Of a stretch of DNA of 64,000 bases, positions 11,853 through 24,330 are shown in pieces. This DNA comes from Cephalotus follicularis (Eukaryota; Streptophyta; Magnoliopsida; Oxalidales; Cephalotaceae), in the NCBI GenBank assembly GCA_001972305.1, contig BDDD01000025.1, positions 784,850-848,849 on the forward strand, read 5' to 3'. A program made the translations under genes and the position numbers. The notes under the pieces were generated by a model. The model was given only the letters and a program-made list of their open reading frames with translations, made no database searches and was not told the origin of the DNA. Each line of letters begins with the position of its first letter. Position 1 is the stretch's first letter.

Positions 11853-13165
11853 TGAGAGAATATACAAGATGAGAGGTGAATTGTATATTTTATTGATATG
11901 TGAACTTTTTCCGATTTTAACAAATATATAAAGACGATACAGAAAATTAGCGCCAAGAACTCAGACGAATTTAAGAACAAGATTAATCAAGCATCTATCA
12001 ATCACACAAACAGAAAATTGAAAGAGATTAAGGATAGTGAGATGCAAACACGATTTATAGTGGCTCAGCCAATCTCTTTGCCTACATTCACTCACCAAGG
12101 CTCCCCATTGAGATTTCACTAGTATTCCTCCCGAATACAGTCCTTAATTTGAATTCTGGGTGCAAATCGAAACACCTTAACACTTCGGTGATTCACCTAA
12201 TCACTAACCAACCTCACACCTAGAGGTTTTCAAGAGCACACCACTCTTGATTATAATTGCAGATGTTTTTAGTAGCTTGTTACAATGTAAAAGACCTCAC
12301 AATAGTTTAAATATGTAAAATAAAGTTCACTCCTATCACTCAGATTACAAAATAAGAAGATTTAAGCTCTTTTGAGTGGCTAAGCTATTTTGAGAGAAAC
12401 TTGAGAAATTTGCTTAAATCTTTTGATCAGATGTTTCAACTTGTTGCTTGATGCTAGAATATGTTCGGGGATGCATTTTTATAGTTGAAAAATCAATCTT
12501 GTAGCTGTTAGGAGCGTGTACAAGAATCCCAAGATTGTATCCTTTTTGTCAAGTAGCCATTAACTTGAAATCAAATGCAGGGCATTGACTTTATTGACTA
12601 AAAATCGACTAATTCTGACATATCATGTACTATTGACTTGTCTAAGTTATGATTTAACTTTGACCACAAAAACGTAGCCATTATTTGTCTGAACGTCAAT
12701 TTGTTCTTGTATATTTCCAGAACACCGCTGTTATTGATCCACACGTCTACTTGTTCTTGATTTTTCCCAACACGTCACCTTAGTTCGTCAAAAGCGTCCC
12801 ATTATTCTCAAAAACTCTCTTCCAAAAAATAAATTCTCCACATCGACTGTAAAGCTAAAACGTTGACTAAGTCTCCTTGATTTGACTTGACTTGCGTTGA
12901 ACATCGACTAAATTGTTGAAGATGTCACTGTGTTCATCTTTTCTTCCTGGGCAAGTCACAAAGAAAACCCAGCACGTCGACTTTATTGGCAATAACGTCG
13001 ACTGTATTGGTTTATATTAGTATAGTGCATATTGAAGTCTTTTTTTTTTTTTTGTTACTAAGTGTTTAACCACGAGTATATTATTGACTTAGTCATTTCT
13101 TTTTAACATATTTGTTATCATCAAAATTAATTATTCAAATTCATTAAGGGTTTGAAAACTCAATA
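11853..13165 (-). repeat. 3' LTR of copia1
   Basis: Starts TGAGAGAATATAC on the plus strand and ends at ACTCAATA, where the partner LTR has ACCCAACA, so the terminal CA has mutated. On the minus strand CTATAAAAATGC (12473-12484) is a likely TATA box, and AACGTCGACTNTATT motifs at 12976 and 12997 lie upstream of it in transcription direction. Confidence 0.9.
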
Positions 13166-13621
13166 TTCTCCCCCTTTTTGATGACGAGAAAATCATTAGC
13201 ATAATTTTATCTTTTGAAAGTTTTGACAAATATAAAACAAGTTATGTCAAAAACTTCCCCTTACTAAAAGACCTTCCCTTGAATATAAGAAGGATTTAAA
13301 AATAAGAAGAAGGATTATATATGTCAAATAAAATTTCAAAAACATAAGAGTTAAAAGAATTTATACCTTGACTTCTTAGCATATTATGCATTACCTTGCA
13401 CATATATATACATATTCCATGTATGCTTTCACATTCAAAAGAAATCAAAAGAATTTATATACTACAATACAACTAATTATGCTATTTTCTCCCTTATTTT
13501 GGAGAGAATAAAAAAGACATAAATAATAAAATGATCAATCATCAATTACACACAAACCGAGTTCTCTTATAAACTTTGAAAAGTTGTTCTCATGAAGAGG
13601 TTTTGTAAAAATATCAGTAAT
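13166..13621 (-). other. Polypurine tract and 3' untranslated region of copia1
   Basis: On the minus strand AAAAAGGGGGAGAA (about 13166-13180) abuts the 3' LTR, a polypurine tract of the form common in plant copia elements. The remaining AT-rich bases to 13621 contain no gene. Confidence 0.8.
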
Positions 13622-14110
13622 TTAATTTTTAGTTGAAATATATATTAAAGACACATGTTGTTTTTCAATATGATCCGGTATGGAATGATACCTTATATCA
13701 ATATATTTAGTTTTAGAATGATGAACAAGGTTTTTAGATAAATAAATAGAATTAGTTTTATCAACTTTAGTAGGAACATTTTCAACAACAAAACCAAAAT
13801 CAGCAAGTTGTTGCTTCATCTATAATACTTGAGCACAACAACTTCCAGCATCAATATACTCAGCTTCAGCGGTAGAAAGAGCTACCGAATTTTGCTTTTT
13901 ACTATACAAATATATGAGCATATTTCCAAGAAATTGACATGAGCCACTAGTACTCTTATGATCTACCTTATAGCCACCAAAATCAACATTCGAATAAGCA
14001 TGCAATTCAAAGTAAGAATCTATGGAATATCAAAGGCCTAAGGTAGGCGTATATGCTAGATACTTAAAACCAAAGGCCTAAGGTAGGCATATATGCTAGA
14101 TACTTAAAAA
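13622..14110 (-). pseudogene. copia1 pol: RNase H domain
   Basis: Two abutting frames. 14005-13820 reads YKVDHKSTSGSCQFLGN and SVALSTAEAEYIDAGSCCAQ, the copia RNase H signature. 13819-13622 continues with KQQLADFGF, HHSKTKYIDIRYHSI and IEKQHVSLIYISTKN. A 40-bp tandem duplication (14031-14110) shifts the frame from the RT. Confidence 0.85.
14031..14110. repeat. 40-bp tandem duplication in copia1 pol
   Basis: Two copies (14031-14070 and 14071-14110) beginning CAAAGGCCTAAGGTAGGC, differing at about one base. As 40 is not a multiple of three, it is a frame-breaking mutation. Confidence 0.9.
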
Positions 14111-15008
14111 TTCTCTTTATAGCAAAAAGATGAGATTCTTTAGGATCAGATTGAAATCGACCACAAAGGCACACACAAAACAAAATATCAAGTTTACTAG
14201 CAGTTAAATACAATAAAGATCCTTTCATATTTCTATAAAGTTTTTGATCAACAGATTTACCTTGTTCATCATTGTCTAGCTTTATAGATGTACTCATATG
14301 AGTTTTACTTACCTTTGATGTTTCCATTCTAAACACTTTGAGCAAATCTTTGGTAAACTTTGATTGATTGATGAAGATTCCTTCTTTAGATTGCTAGATT
14401 TGTAATCCAAGAAAGAAGTTTAATTCTCCCATCATACTCATTTCAATCTCAGCTTTCATAATATCAGAAAAATCCTTACACATAGATTCGTTAGAAGAAT
14501 CAAAAATAAAATCATCAACATAAATTTGTACAACAAGAAAATCATTTCCTGTGGTTTTTGTAAAAAAAAGTAATATCTACATTTTCTTGTTTAAAACCTT
14601 TTTCAATTAAAAAATTTGTCAATATTTCATACAAAGCCTTTTTAAGTCTAAAAATATGGTTTGGAAAATGTGGATTCTCAAAATCAGGAGGTTGTTCCAC
14701 ATAAATTTCGTCTTTAATAAAACCATTTAAAATTTCATTTCTTACATCCATTTGAAAAAGAGTAAAATTTTTATAATAAGCAAAAACAAGTAACATACGA
14801 ATAGATTCAAGTATTGCAACATGAGCATAGGTTTCATCTTAATCAATTCCTTTTTCTCGTGAGTAAACTTATGCTACAAGTCTAGCCTTGTTTCTTACAA
14901 TAACACCTTGATCATCCATTTTATTTATATATACCCATTTAGTGTCAATAACATGATGATTTAAAGGTCTATTTACTAAATTCCATACTTTATTTCTTTC
15001 AAATTGAT
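14111..15008 (-). pseudogene. copia1 pol: reverse transcriptase
   Basis: On the minus strand VWNLVNRPLNHHVIDTKWVY and a following ARLVA (15051-14869) begin the RT; FQMDVRNEILNGFIKDEIYVEQPP lies at 14796-14542; the catalytic YVDD can be read near 14510-14530 in IYVDDFIFDSSNES. The C-terminal KLDILFCVCLCGRFQSDPKE lies at 14345-14064. Frames are separated by stops and shifts. Confidence 0.87.
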
Positions 15009-15351
15009 TCAATTCTTCTTGCATAGCAATTGTCCAATAAAGTCCATACACACATTTGCTTTTGATCGAGTTACAATACCTTGTTTAGCATTACCAATAA
15101 TAACTTCATGCGGATGTCCTTTCACTTCCTTTAGATCCTTTTCTTGTAAATCATTCTTTGATTCTTCTTGCTTTTGAGGACTTTCAATTTGACTTCCCCT
15201 TTCCTTTTCTTCATGAAAATCTATTTCAACTATATTTCTAGGAAGTTTGGGATTAGATTCATAAAAAATAGCATGCATAGATTCTTCAACAAACAAAGTT
15301 CTTTTGTTGAACATTTATATGCTATACTATTAGTAGAATAACCAAGAAAAA
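15009..15351 (-). pseudogene. copia1 pol: integrase C-terminal fragment left of insertion B
   Basis: Minus-strand translation directly from 15351 gives the copia motif FLGYSTNS, then a stretch to 15009 with the acidic linker that precedes RT. The upstream half of the motif (SKANEGI) is at 31932 onward, on the other side of B. This places the B insertion precisely inside the integrase C-terminal GIFLGYS motif. Confidence 0.85.
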
Positions 15352-17029
15352 TGTAACTCCCCTAAATGGCCCATACTTGTTTTAGCATATATTATCATGG
15401 CATATAGATATTATGGACATGGTTGTGCATGTGATCATGACATGGATTTGGGTATTTAATACTTATATGGATTGATAAGTGTTTTTATGAAGTGTTTTGC
15501 AATGATTGGGGCATTAATCGTCCATATTTGAGCATATACCCGCATATGCATATAATATGGATATTTAAATAATTTATGTGCATACATGAGTGATGACATG
15601 GGGGTAGTTTATTGCATATGAGAGATGTGAGTGTTTTGAGTTGAAGAGAGAAAACTGAGAAAACCGATAAATAGGAGCCATTTCCCTTTTTTCTTTTCAT
15701 TCTCACACATTTTCTCTATTTCTCTCTTCAATCTTTCTCTACCCGCCTTCTTTCTCCCTTTTTCTAGCCAAACCTTCTCCAAATATTACAAACTTGAAGT
15801 TTAATTGATCATGGGAAGAAGGGGCAGTTGATAGATGCTAGAGACTTGAGTCTCTTCTCCTCTGTCTGATAAATTGTTTGAATGAAGCTCCAAAGTGTTT
15901 AGGTATGAAATTTCTCTACCTAAAATGCATTTGGAATGATACATTGCTTCATATATGCATGAATTGTAGTGCCTTTGATGAACACTTGTGTGTGGATGCT
16001 ATAGGATCGATTAGAGTGGATCAAATCGGATTAAAATGAGTTTTTCATTGAAAATGTTTTGATCTATTTTGCCCCCTTTTTTACTTAATGGTCTTACGAT
16101 AGTCCAAATCATTTGAATTTAAGATATGTTATTGTTTGACATGTCTAGTTGATTCCTTCAAAGTTTCGTTTCAAACAGATTTGAGGAAGGCCTTGTTGGT
16201 CTTCTATTGAAACCCCGATATTAGTTGACTAATTATGTGATTCTGGGCAAGTTGGTCGACTAACTTTGAAGTTATTCGACTAAGTTCTTATCTTGGAGAT
16301 TGGGTTGCAGGTCTGGGCAAACTTAGTCGACTAATTATGAAATTAGTCGACCAGTTTCACCCAAAAGTGTTGTTTTCATTTATTTTTTCAAACGGTTTTT
16401 AATAAGAGTCTTCAAAGACTCAAATGACACTTTGTTAAACATGTTTTGACACATTTTCACTTGTTTAAACAAAGATTTGATCAATTGAAGAAAATGATTT
16501 TTGAAAAGTAATGTTTTACGGAGGTTTTCTCCGAAATGGCTCGTTTGAGGCTTTCAATGGTTTTCCTCAAACGATTTTCTACATGTTTTAACATGTTTCA
16601 ACAAGTTTTTCAAAGTATTTGACTAATGGATCAAAGGGGTTTGAAATGAAAATGTTTTTATAGAAGTTTCCTGAAGTAGCTCGTTTGAGACCTTCACCTT
16701 GTTTCTCTCAACGATCTTCTTCAAGAACCTTCTAATGTGAATCTAACCTATGTAAACATACTTTACATTGAGTGAATGATTCTTGAAAATTATTTTCTAC
16801 CATGGTTTGGTAAAGGAATAAGAGAGAGTCAATATATGTGTTCACTATAGAGTGAACATTAACTACTAGGCAGGTATGAGGTGTCGATCTACAGTCGATT
16901 GATCCCTTTGCTAGAGTTAGTCATGGTACGGGATTGGCTGAGCCTAACCATTTCTAGTCGAGTACCTATCAACCAATCGATAGGCGAATAGGTGTGTAAA
17001 CCTTGAGCTTGTGCTATCTTCACAAGGGG

Positions 17030-17094
17030 NNNNNNNNNNNNNNNNNNNNNNNNNNNNNNNNNNNNNNNNNNNNNNNNNNNNNNNNNNNNNNNNN
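17030..17094. other. Assembly gap (65 N)
   Basis: A run of 65 undetermined bases inside solo LTR B. The true length of B is therefore not exact. Confidence 0.99.
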
Positions 17095-18349
17095 GTTTCT
17101 AGATTGACGATGACAGATGGTATGCTATGATATGATTTGTATGAATTTGTAACTAATTGAGCTCATACCTATCTTAATGGTAGGCAACTAGTTCTATTTG
17201 AGCTCTTATCGATCTCAATGGTAGGCAACTAGATGTTCTTAATCTTGAGCTTGTGCTGGGTTGGACTTACGAATGATGTTATGCTAGGTTAACCACTTAT
17301 ATATGCTAGTATGAGACAGTGTATATATCTAGTTAACCTCTTGAGTGGTTGGTAGATGGATGGATATGAGTGTATGTTTAGGTTAACGAATTATGTTTAT
17401 GCTGGTATGGGATGGTTATATACATGATTCGGTAACCGCAAAGTTTATCGTGTATCATGCCCTGACATGCTTATAACTGTGATAACGGTTCATGCATACC
17501 ATGGATATACTGTTATGAATGTGCATTCATTCTTTATGCATGGGGTTATGTTGTCACGCCCTGAACCTCGAGGAGGGCCTCAAGGCCCGACACGTGACAT
17601 GCCATCCCTATATTCCATTCATATAATCATTCAAAAATGTTGAAAATTTAAAACTTTCATGACAATCATACATACGGAAATGACCATTTAATTAATTCAC
17701 GTGGATAGACCCAAAGTATACATCATAATCATATATCTCATGTACTGCCACAAGCTGGCAGGTTAGAGATGAGTTGACTTTCTTATACGTCAAGCCTCTT
17801 ATACAAGAAGGTAGGTAGAGGAGCTGCACTGCTACTAGAATCCTTGCTCTGTGATCTGGCCCATTTGATCAGAGAAGCATCACCTATACTTGCCTCCTAG
17901 TTGTTGCGCCCATTACGAGAATGGGTCAGTAGACCAAAGCAAATATATGCATGGCATGGGGTAATGCAAAATGCTAACAGATTCATGCAAACATCATTCA
18001 CATGCTAGCACTACAACATTCCAAAGAATTCCTTAATCATTTAGGAACGCATACAACTCACAAGGTATGAGCAAGTAGGACTTCCTTCCTTCTACGCACT
18101 CCAGGTGTCATAGGCAGAGGAGTCAACTAGCATAAGAGCTCCTAGGCCTCCTCTGCTCAAGGTAGCTTCACCATAAGTGCTCCTCGGCCTCCTTGGCTCG
18201 AGGTAGTAGAGAAGCATACCTCGGCCTACTCAGCTTGAGGTAGCAGAGCACAGTCTACGCACTACCAGTCTCACAGTGGATGGAGACGGGATAACACTGG
18301 TCTGGTTTTTCCTTCCCGTAAATGCTAGTCTCTTAGGACTGAAGCACAA

Positions 18350-18716
18350 TGAGTAGTCTGGTTATTCACCTGCTCATATGGAAGAATTCACCCATAGGTT
18401 CACCTGCTATAATGACCCTTCCCTAGGCAGAATTCACCTGTAGGTTCACCTGCCAGAGTAGCGGAATTAACCCGTAGGTTCACCTGCTACAATAACCCTT
18501 CCATAGACAGAATTCACTTGTAGGTTCACCTGCCAGAGTGGCGGAATTCACCCGTAGGTTCACCAGCTATAATAACCCTTCCCTAGGCAGAATTCACCTG
18601 TAGGTTCACATGCCAGAGTAGTAGAATTCACCTGTAGGTTCACTAGCTACAATAACCCTTCCCTAGGCAGAATTCACCCCTAGGTTCACCTTCCAGAGTA
18701 GCGGAATTCACCCGTA
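18350..18716. repeat. 80-bp minisatellite in LTR C
   Basis: The unit contains GAATTCACCTGTAGGTTCACC twice in slightly different form plus a CAATAACCCTTCCCTAGGCA spacer. The CAGAATTC register recurs at 18428, 18508, 18588 and 18668, exactly 80 bases apart. The array is cut by copia2; AGGTTCACCGACTAC after 30085 is its continuation. Confidence 0.92.
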
Positions 18717-18718
18717 GG

Positions 18719-20462
18719 AACCTTATGGTGATCAAACAAACAAATATCTAGATGCAAACAACCCTAATATGTATATATTGTGTTATCATCTCATGATTAT
18801 CAAGCCATATGATTCATTCGTAGGATCTTTTGAGCATGCATATACAGTTATATATACATATATAAATAAGGAGGAGCGGGCGAAATTACTGACATGATTG
18901 GAGCGGCTCCTTCCTTCATCCTTTGCATTTTTTTGCTTACAAAAGGACAGGTTTCTTGTTTCTTTGAAATGGTTCAAGCCTTCAAGTGTAGAAGGCCTCC
19001 AAGGTATCCACACCAAGCTTCAATTTCCAACACACCAGGTTTTTCAAACCTTTAACTCTTGATTGTATATGAGAGAGAGAGAGAGAGAAGGAGAGAGGCT
19101 GGCTAGGAGAGAGTAGAAAACGTGTTGTATTCTTGGCTGCTAGACCAAAACGTATTCTCTCCTTTTTAATACACAAGCTTTCCTTATGTAACCAGCTTTC
19201 TTCCTTAAAAGGACTTCCTTTCCTTTTAAACATCTTCCTTTCCTTAATCACATTAAGGCCATTTAATCTTATTAGATGTAATTAAGAAATAATTATCCTA
19301 ATTATTTTCTCTCATACTGGTGTCGAACATATCAGCATGTATTGTGTGTGACCCTATGGGTTCACTATTACGCTAACCATAGGATTAAATTATCACACTC
19401 ACGATTATCCGATTAAGTATTTATTATCACATACAAAAATATTCTCTCGGACATTTCAAATTAAAACTCTTTTAATTCTTTTCTTTCAAGATTAATTATC
19501 AATTTAATCTCAGGCATCCTACTGGTCGACATCGACATCTAGTAATGTATAATGACCTCCAGGTAATATGAATTATCTGCGAACCATGATTTACATGTAC
19601 ATGCACATATAGTCCTTCCATTGACAATGCTCTGATTAAATCTAGGGTACGGATTATGTCAGACCCTAATAATTTAATCTTTAGCCTCGTGACTATCTTT
19701 CATCAGCCTGAAATAATATTAGAGATGCCCCTCTAATATTCTACCAATGATATCACACTATTGATATCATGGCTAGCCTAGCCAGGCACTTCACCACTAA
19801 CAAAAATCATCATGAGCATAATCTTCTTTTACAAGAAGCAATGGATTCATTATTGCACGTTGACATGCCTCCATACATAAGCGTACTATGTCCAACTAAT
19901 TCGTGTATACACTTCATTGAATATGTATTTATGCACAATCAAAACACAACACCTTATGCACAAGACATCCAGTGATGGCTCATGTCCAAGGACCACATGC
20001 ACTATCGTAAAACTAGAATTCTGTCTGACATGTAAGTAAAACTCTATATAGATATTCTATCAACAGTCACCTTTAGTGAACTCATTAAGCAACCAACGAG
20101 CACCCACGTAGTTGTCATAGCATCATAAATGCGAGTGAGTGTGAGATCAGTCACCCTTTGCTTACCGATATGATAGTACGTACTGGTCTATTCGGATTGA
20201 TCATGCTCTGCGTGTCAATCCTATGACCATGAAGATTCAAAATAAAGTCTACCGAGATGCCAACTCTCACATCATGATCTCATCATGAACTTGGTTCTCT
20301 AACTTCATTATAGGACATTCATTTATTATAAATCATGTATTAAAGAAATGAACTCATAGCCATTGATAAAATATAAACATCTTTATTGAATTTATAAATC
20401 ATTTTATACAAGATAGAGTGAATACAAGCTCGGCACTGGCTTGCAGGAATTTATCTCTAACA
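18719..20462 (-). repeat. 3' LTR of copia2
   Basis: Aligns end to end with 28341-30085, finishing TTATCTCTAACA. The plus-strand start is GGAACCTTATGG, lacking the TGTT of the other copy. A (GA)n run lies at about 19071-19090. Contains no gene. Confidence 0.9.
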
Positions 20463-20476
20463 ATCTCCCACTAATG
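20463..20476 (-). other. Polypurine tract of copia2
   Basis: On the minus strand TAGTGGGAGAT precedes TGTTAGAGATAAA, the 3' LTR start. AGTGGGAGATTGTT is the usual form for Tork-like copia elements. Confidence 0.8.
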
Positions 20477-20483
20477 ACTAAAG

Positions 20484-20948
20484 CTAGTTGCCACAGTGTC
20501 TTAGACCCATAGCATTAAGGGGTCGCTCAAAAGCCGCCCTTGGTAATGCTTTAGTTAGCGGGTCTGCAGTGTTGTCTTCTCCTGGAATTCGTTCCACTTT
20601 TATATCTCCATGATCAACAATCTCATGTATAAGATGAAAACGCCTGAAAATGTGTTTAGATTTTGAATGCGATCTTGGTTCCTTGGCCTGCGCTATCGCT
20701 CCATTATTGTCACAGTATAAAGATACCGGATCATCAATGCCAGGAACTACACCCAAATCTTCAATGAACTTCTTCATCTAGAGAACTTCTTTGGCGACTT
20801 CCAATGCCGCAATGTATTCAGCTTCTGTGATTGAATCCGCAGTGGTAGGCTGCTTGGAACTCTTCCAGCTCATTACACCACCATTCAAGGTGAATACAAA
20901 CCCCGATGTTGATTTTGAATCATCCACATATGTTTTAAAATTAGAGTC
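20484..20948 (-). pseudogene. copia2 pol: RNase H domain
   Basis: Frame 20981-20778 (its first residues lie in J) reads YVDDSKSTSGFVFTLNGGVM and TEAEYIAALEVAKEVL; frame 20777-20484 reads KKFIEDLGVVPGIDDPVSLY, CDNNGAIAQAKEPRSHSKSK, HIFRRFHLIHEIV and ADPLTKALPRAAFERPL. Together a nearly complete copia RNase H, separated from RT by insertion J and split by one stop. Confidence 0.9.
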
Positions 20949-20953
20949 AATAT

Positions 20954-23121
20954 TGTTAGATGTAGTGACCTGATAAGCCATTGGATTGGCTGTCGTATTA
21001 TATCTTATCTTGTATGAAACAATCTTATTCCTTATATATATGATATGTGATAATTTGTTATGGATATATCACTTAATTGAAGTGGTTTATTATTTACCTG
21101 CTTACAGTTGTGATGCCCTGACATAAGGTTGAATGCCAAGCGTGGATGCTGTGAGATTGGTTACCTTATTCCTTATGTCGAATTAGTTCCAAGTCATCGG
21201 TTCACTTTGTGGGCATTAGTGAACCGGATAGACTTGCGTGTATGTTGCCTGCTCATGGAATTGGAGGATAAATTCTCTCACTACCATCTGTGTTGGACAC
21301 TATGGAAAATACGGGGTGCGCTGGGAGCGTATACGCTGAACTGGACCTGCGTAGGAGACACTATTTGGATAGTCTCTATTCTCGTGTCAGTAGTGACTCA
21401 TACTTGTTGCGGTTGTGTATAAGTGTTGATCACTTAGCGAGTTCATAAACTCGTCTGATCCTTAGACCTTAGCGACTGCTCTATATTGTATGGAGACGGT
21501 TATGCTTTCATCTCCACCTTACCCAGTTCTTGCGCAGGGCTGGCAATCGGGTGGTCTTTGGGTATTATCGAATCTATACGAATATAAGTGAGTGCGTAAT
21601 ATGAGATTGTCACACCTGAGCAAGGTGATTGGCTCTATTATGATCTGATTGTACTTTGGACTTATGAAACCCTTGGCCAAGGTTGAGGTAAACTAGAAAT
21701 TAGATTTCTGGAGAGTTTAACAAAGGTCCTAATAATGATCAGATATTTTAGCCATTGAGGTATTATCTAGGGTTGACACATATCCTTATCCTAGACCTCA
21801 ATCAGGGCCAAGCATGACAAGGGATTACAGTACACGTGAACCGACAACTTAGAAAATCTAGGGTTAAATAGGTATGTAATAAATTATGGAAAAATTAATT
21901 AGATTAATTTTTTCATATGGATAATATTAGATATTATTCCGATAGCATTTAAATTGTTCTAGGACCATTTAGAATGGCTAAACCGAACCCTAAGGGCATT
22001 TTGATAATTTATGAATACCTCCGTTTTTAACCATGATTTTAAAGGGTCCCTGCCCAATAATGATTAGTTCTTTAATATGTTGGACATATTAATACTTGGT
22101 GTCAAATATCGGTTATGTGGATTTTACATTTTGTGGAAACACATTTGTTTGATCTTACTTAATCAATATTAGAAGGGATTAAATAAGCTGGACTTATACT
22201 CAAATTGCTTTATATACCAGTCTAAGCGTCGATGCCTTCTGGGAAGCATCGACGCTTAAGGCTTGCATAGGCATTGATGACTTTTAGAAAGACGTCGACG
22301 TTTAGTGCCATGTAATGCATAAGCGTCGACGCTATTATTGAAAGCGTCGACGCTTAGCGTGGGTTGTGCAGCCTGTGCACGAACACACTTCGTGGGCACG
22401 TTTTCTCTCTCATCTCCATCAATTTTCTCTCATCATTGCACGTTATGGAAATGTGGGGATCATGGCTACAGACTCCATGGAAGTGGGGAGCATGATTCTG
22501 TGTTCGTGGGAGAGAGGGAGAGTGGGCTGGTGAGAAGCATTATTTACAGAAAATGTTTCTGGTTTTTCAGAGGGTGAATTTATCTGGGCAAAAACATGAC
22601 AAGACTTCTCTCTGCACTTAGAGTTTTCCTTCACTGATAAACACCAAGCAAAGTTACTTATCTAGGGTAGATTGTTTTTTATTGTATTAATCAAACTCAA
22701 TTTTCCTTATATAAGTTTTGAGAGAAAGTGAGAGTTCAAGGAAAATCTGTTTTTGCTTCTTGCTAGAATTGTGTTGTTGTTTCTGGGAGCAGTAGCAGTA
22801 CAAATTGGAAGGCAATATTGAGGGAGTCTTCTCAAGCTTGAAGCGGCAAAGAAAGGAGGAGCCATCACCGTTGGTATATCTCTTTGTCTCCCTTTGTTAT
22901 TACATTTCTTGTATGTCACCATTGGATGCAATGGTGACATCTTTTCAATTAGTGTGTTGATGTGGTGATCCATGTGGCTTGTGGACATGCCATAATGGAC
23001 TGGTTTTTTTTAGTTTTTTTGGGTGTTCTTCCGCTGCATTTTTGTTGAATAAAATTTTGTTCTACACCCTACATACCTCAGTCCATTTATGACATAGGAA
23101 ATGGTTAATCCATTTCCATCA
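20954..23121. repeat. LTR-like insertion J (2.17 kb), probable solo LTR
   Basis: Bounded by TGTTAGATGTAG at 20954 and TTTCCATCA at 23121, with target copies AATAT (20949-20953) and AGTAT (23122-23126), one mismatch. Excision would restore copia2 between GYT and DSNF, which confirms both edges. It has no gag or pol. The plus strand has TTTATATACC (22209-22218) followed within about 10-140 bases by AAGCGTCGACGC-type palindromes (22225-22350), and AATAAA near the end (23048), so plus may be the transcribed strand, but a minus TATATAA near 22711 leaves this open. The ORFs inside are not recognisable. Confidence 0.78.
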
Positions 23122-23126
23122 AGTAT

Positions 23127-24166
23127 AACCCTCAATCTTCAAACCTTTCCCTCTATACATTAAGAATAAATCCTTAGTCCTCTTAAGGTACTTGAGGATG
23201 TCTTTGACAACCTTCCAGTGTTGCTCACCTGGATTTGATTGATATCTACTAGTAACACTTACAGCGTAGGCGATATTTGGTCTAGTGCAAAGCATAGCAT
23301 ACATGATGCTTCCAATTTCCCAAGCATAAGGAATATGCATCATCCTCTGTCTTTCTTCAGCTGTCTTGGGAGAGATCTGTTTAGAAAGTGAAATCCCATG
23401 ACAGAGAGGCAGGCAACCTCTCTTGGAATTTTCCATGGTAAAATGCTTAAGCACTCTGTCAATGTACAAAGACTGGGATAACCCTATCATCCTTCTTGAT
23501 CTATCCTGATAGACCTTTATAGCTAGGATATAGGAAGCTTCTCCCAAATCTTTCATGGAGAAAACTAAGTATAATCAAGCCTTTACGTTAGATAACATGA
23601 TCACATCATTTCCTATAAGGAGTATGTCGTAAACGTACAAGACCACAAAGGTCTATGAGCTCCCACTAACCTTTTTATACACACATGGTTCATCTCGATT
23701 ATTTATGAAATCAAACTCTTTGATCATTTCATCGAATTAGATGTTCCAGCTTCTCGAAGCTTACTTTAGTCCATAAATGGACTTTTGAAGTTTGCACACT
23801 TTCTGATCCTCATCAGCGAATATGAAACCCTTATACTGGGTCATATATATGTCTTCATCAATGTTTCTGTTGAGAAAAGAAGTTTTCACATCCATTTGCA
23901 TATCTCATAGTCAAATGTGCGGCTATAGCAAGTAAAATATGAATGGATTTAAGCATGGGTACGGGAGAGAAATTTTCCTCATAATCAATCCCTTCCCGCT
24001 GATTGTAACCTTTGGCTACGAGCCTAGCTTTTAAGGTCTTCACCTTCCCATCGTCTCCAAGCTTTCTTTTGAAAATCCATTTGCAACCTAAGGGTTTAAC
24101 CCCTTTGGGTGTATCTACTAGATTCCAAACTTGGTTGGAGTACATGGATTCCATTTCAGAAATCAT
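23127..24166 (-). pseudogene. copia2 pol: reverse transcriptase
   Basis: 24166-23858 begins SNQVWNLVDTPKGVKPLGCKW and contains ARLVAKGYNQREGIDYEENF. The catalytic motif at 23626-23637 reads YVYD where copia RTs have YVDD, so the first catalytic Asp is Tyr. 23556-23127 holds MKDLGEASYILAIKV, IPYAWEIGSIMYAMLCTRPN and WKVVKDILKYLKRTKD, the RT thumb and connection. Frames between these are shifted. Confidence 0.9.
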
Positions 24167-24330
24167 GGCTTTAAGTCACTTCTCCGAGTCCATATATGAT
24201 ATGGCCTCTTTGTAGCTAACCAGATCATCATTCATGAGGTTTACCTTTTGGGTACCTTCAATGAGAAAACTACCATAGTATCTCTCAGGTTCCCTAGGTA
24301 TTCGGGTAGTTCTACGCAGAGGTTGTGTGT

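Noticed and set aside
18350..18716. CRISPR-like regular repeats
   Set aside because: The period is fixed at 80 with spacers that are themselves repeats; this is a minisatellite in a eukaryotic LTR.
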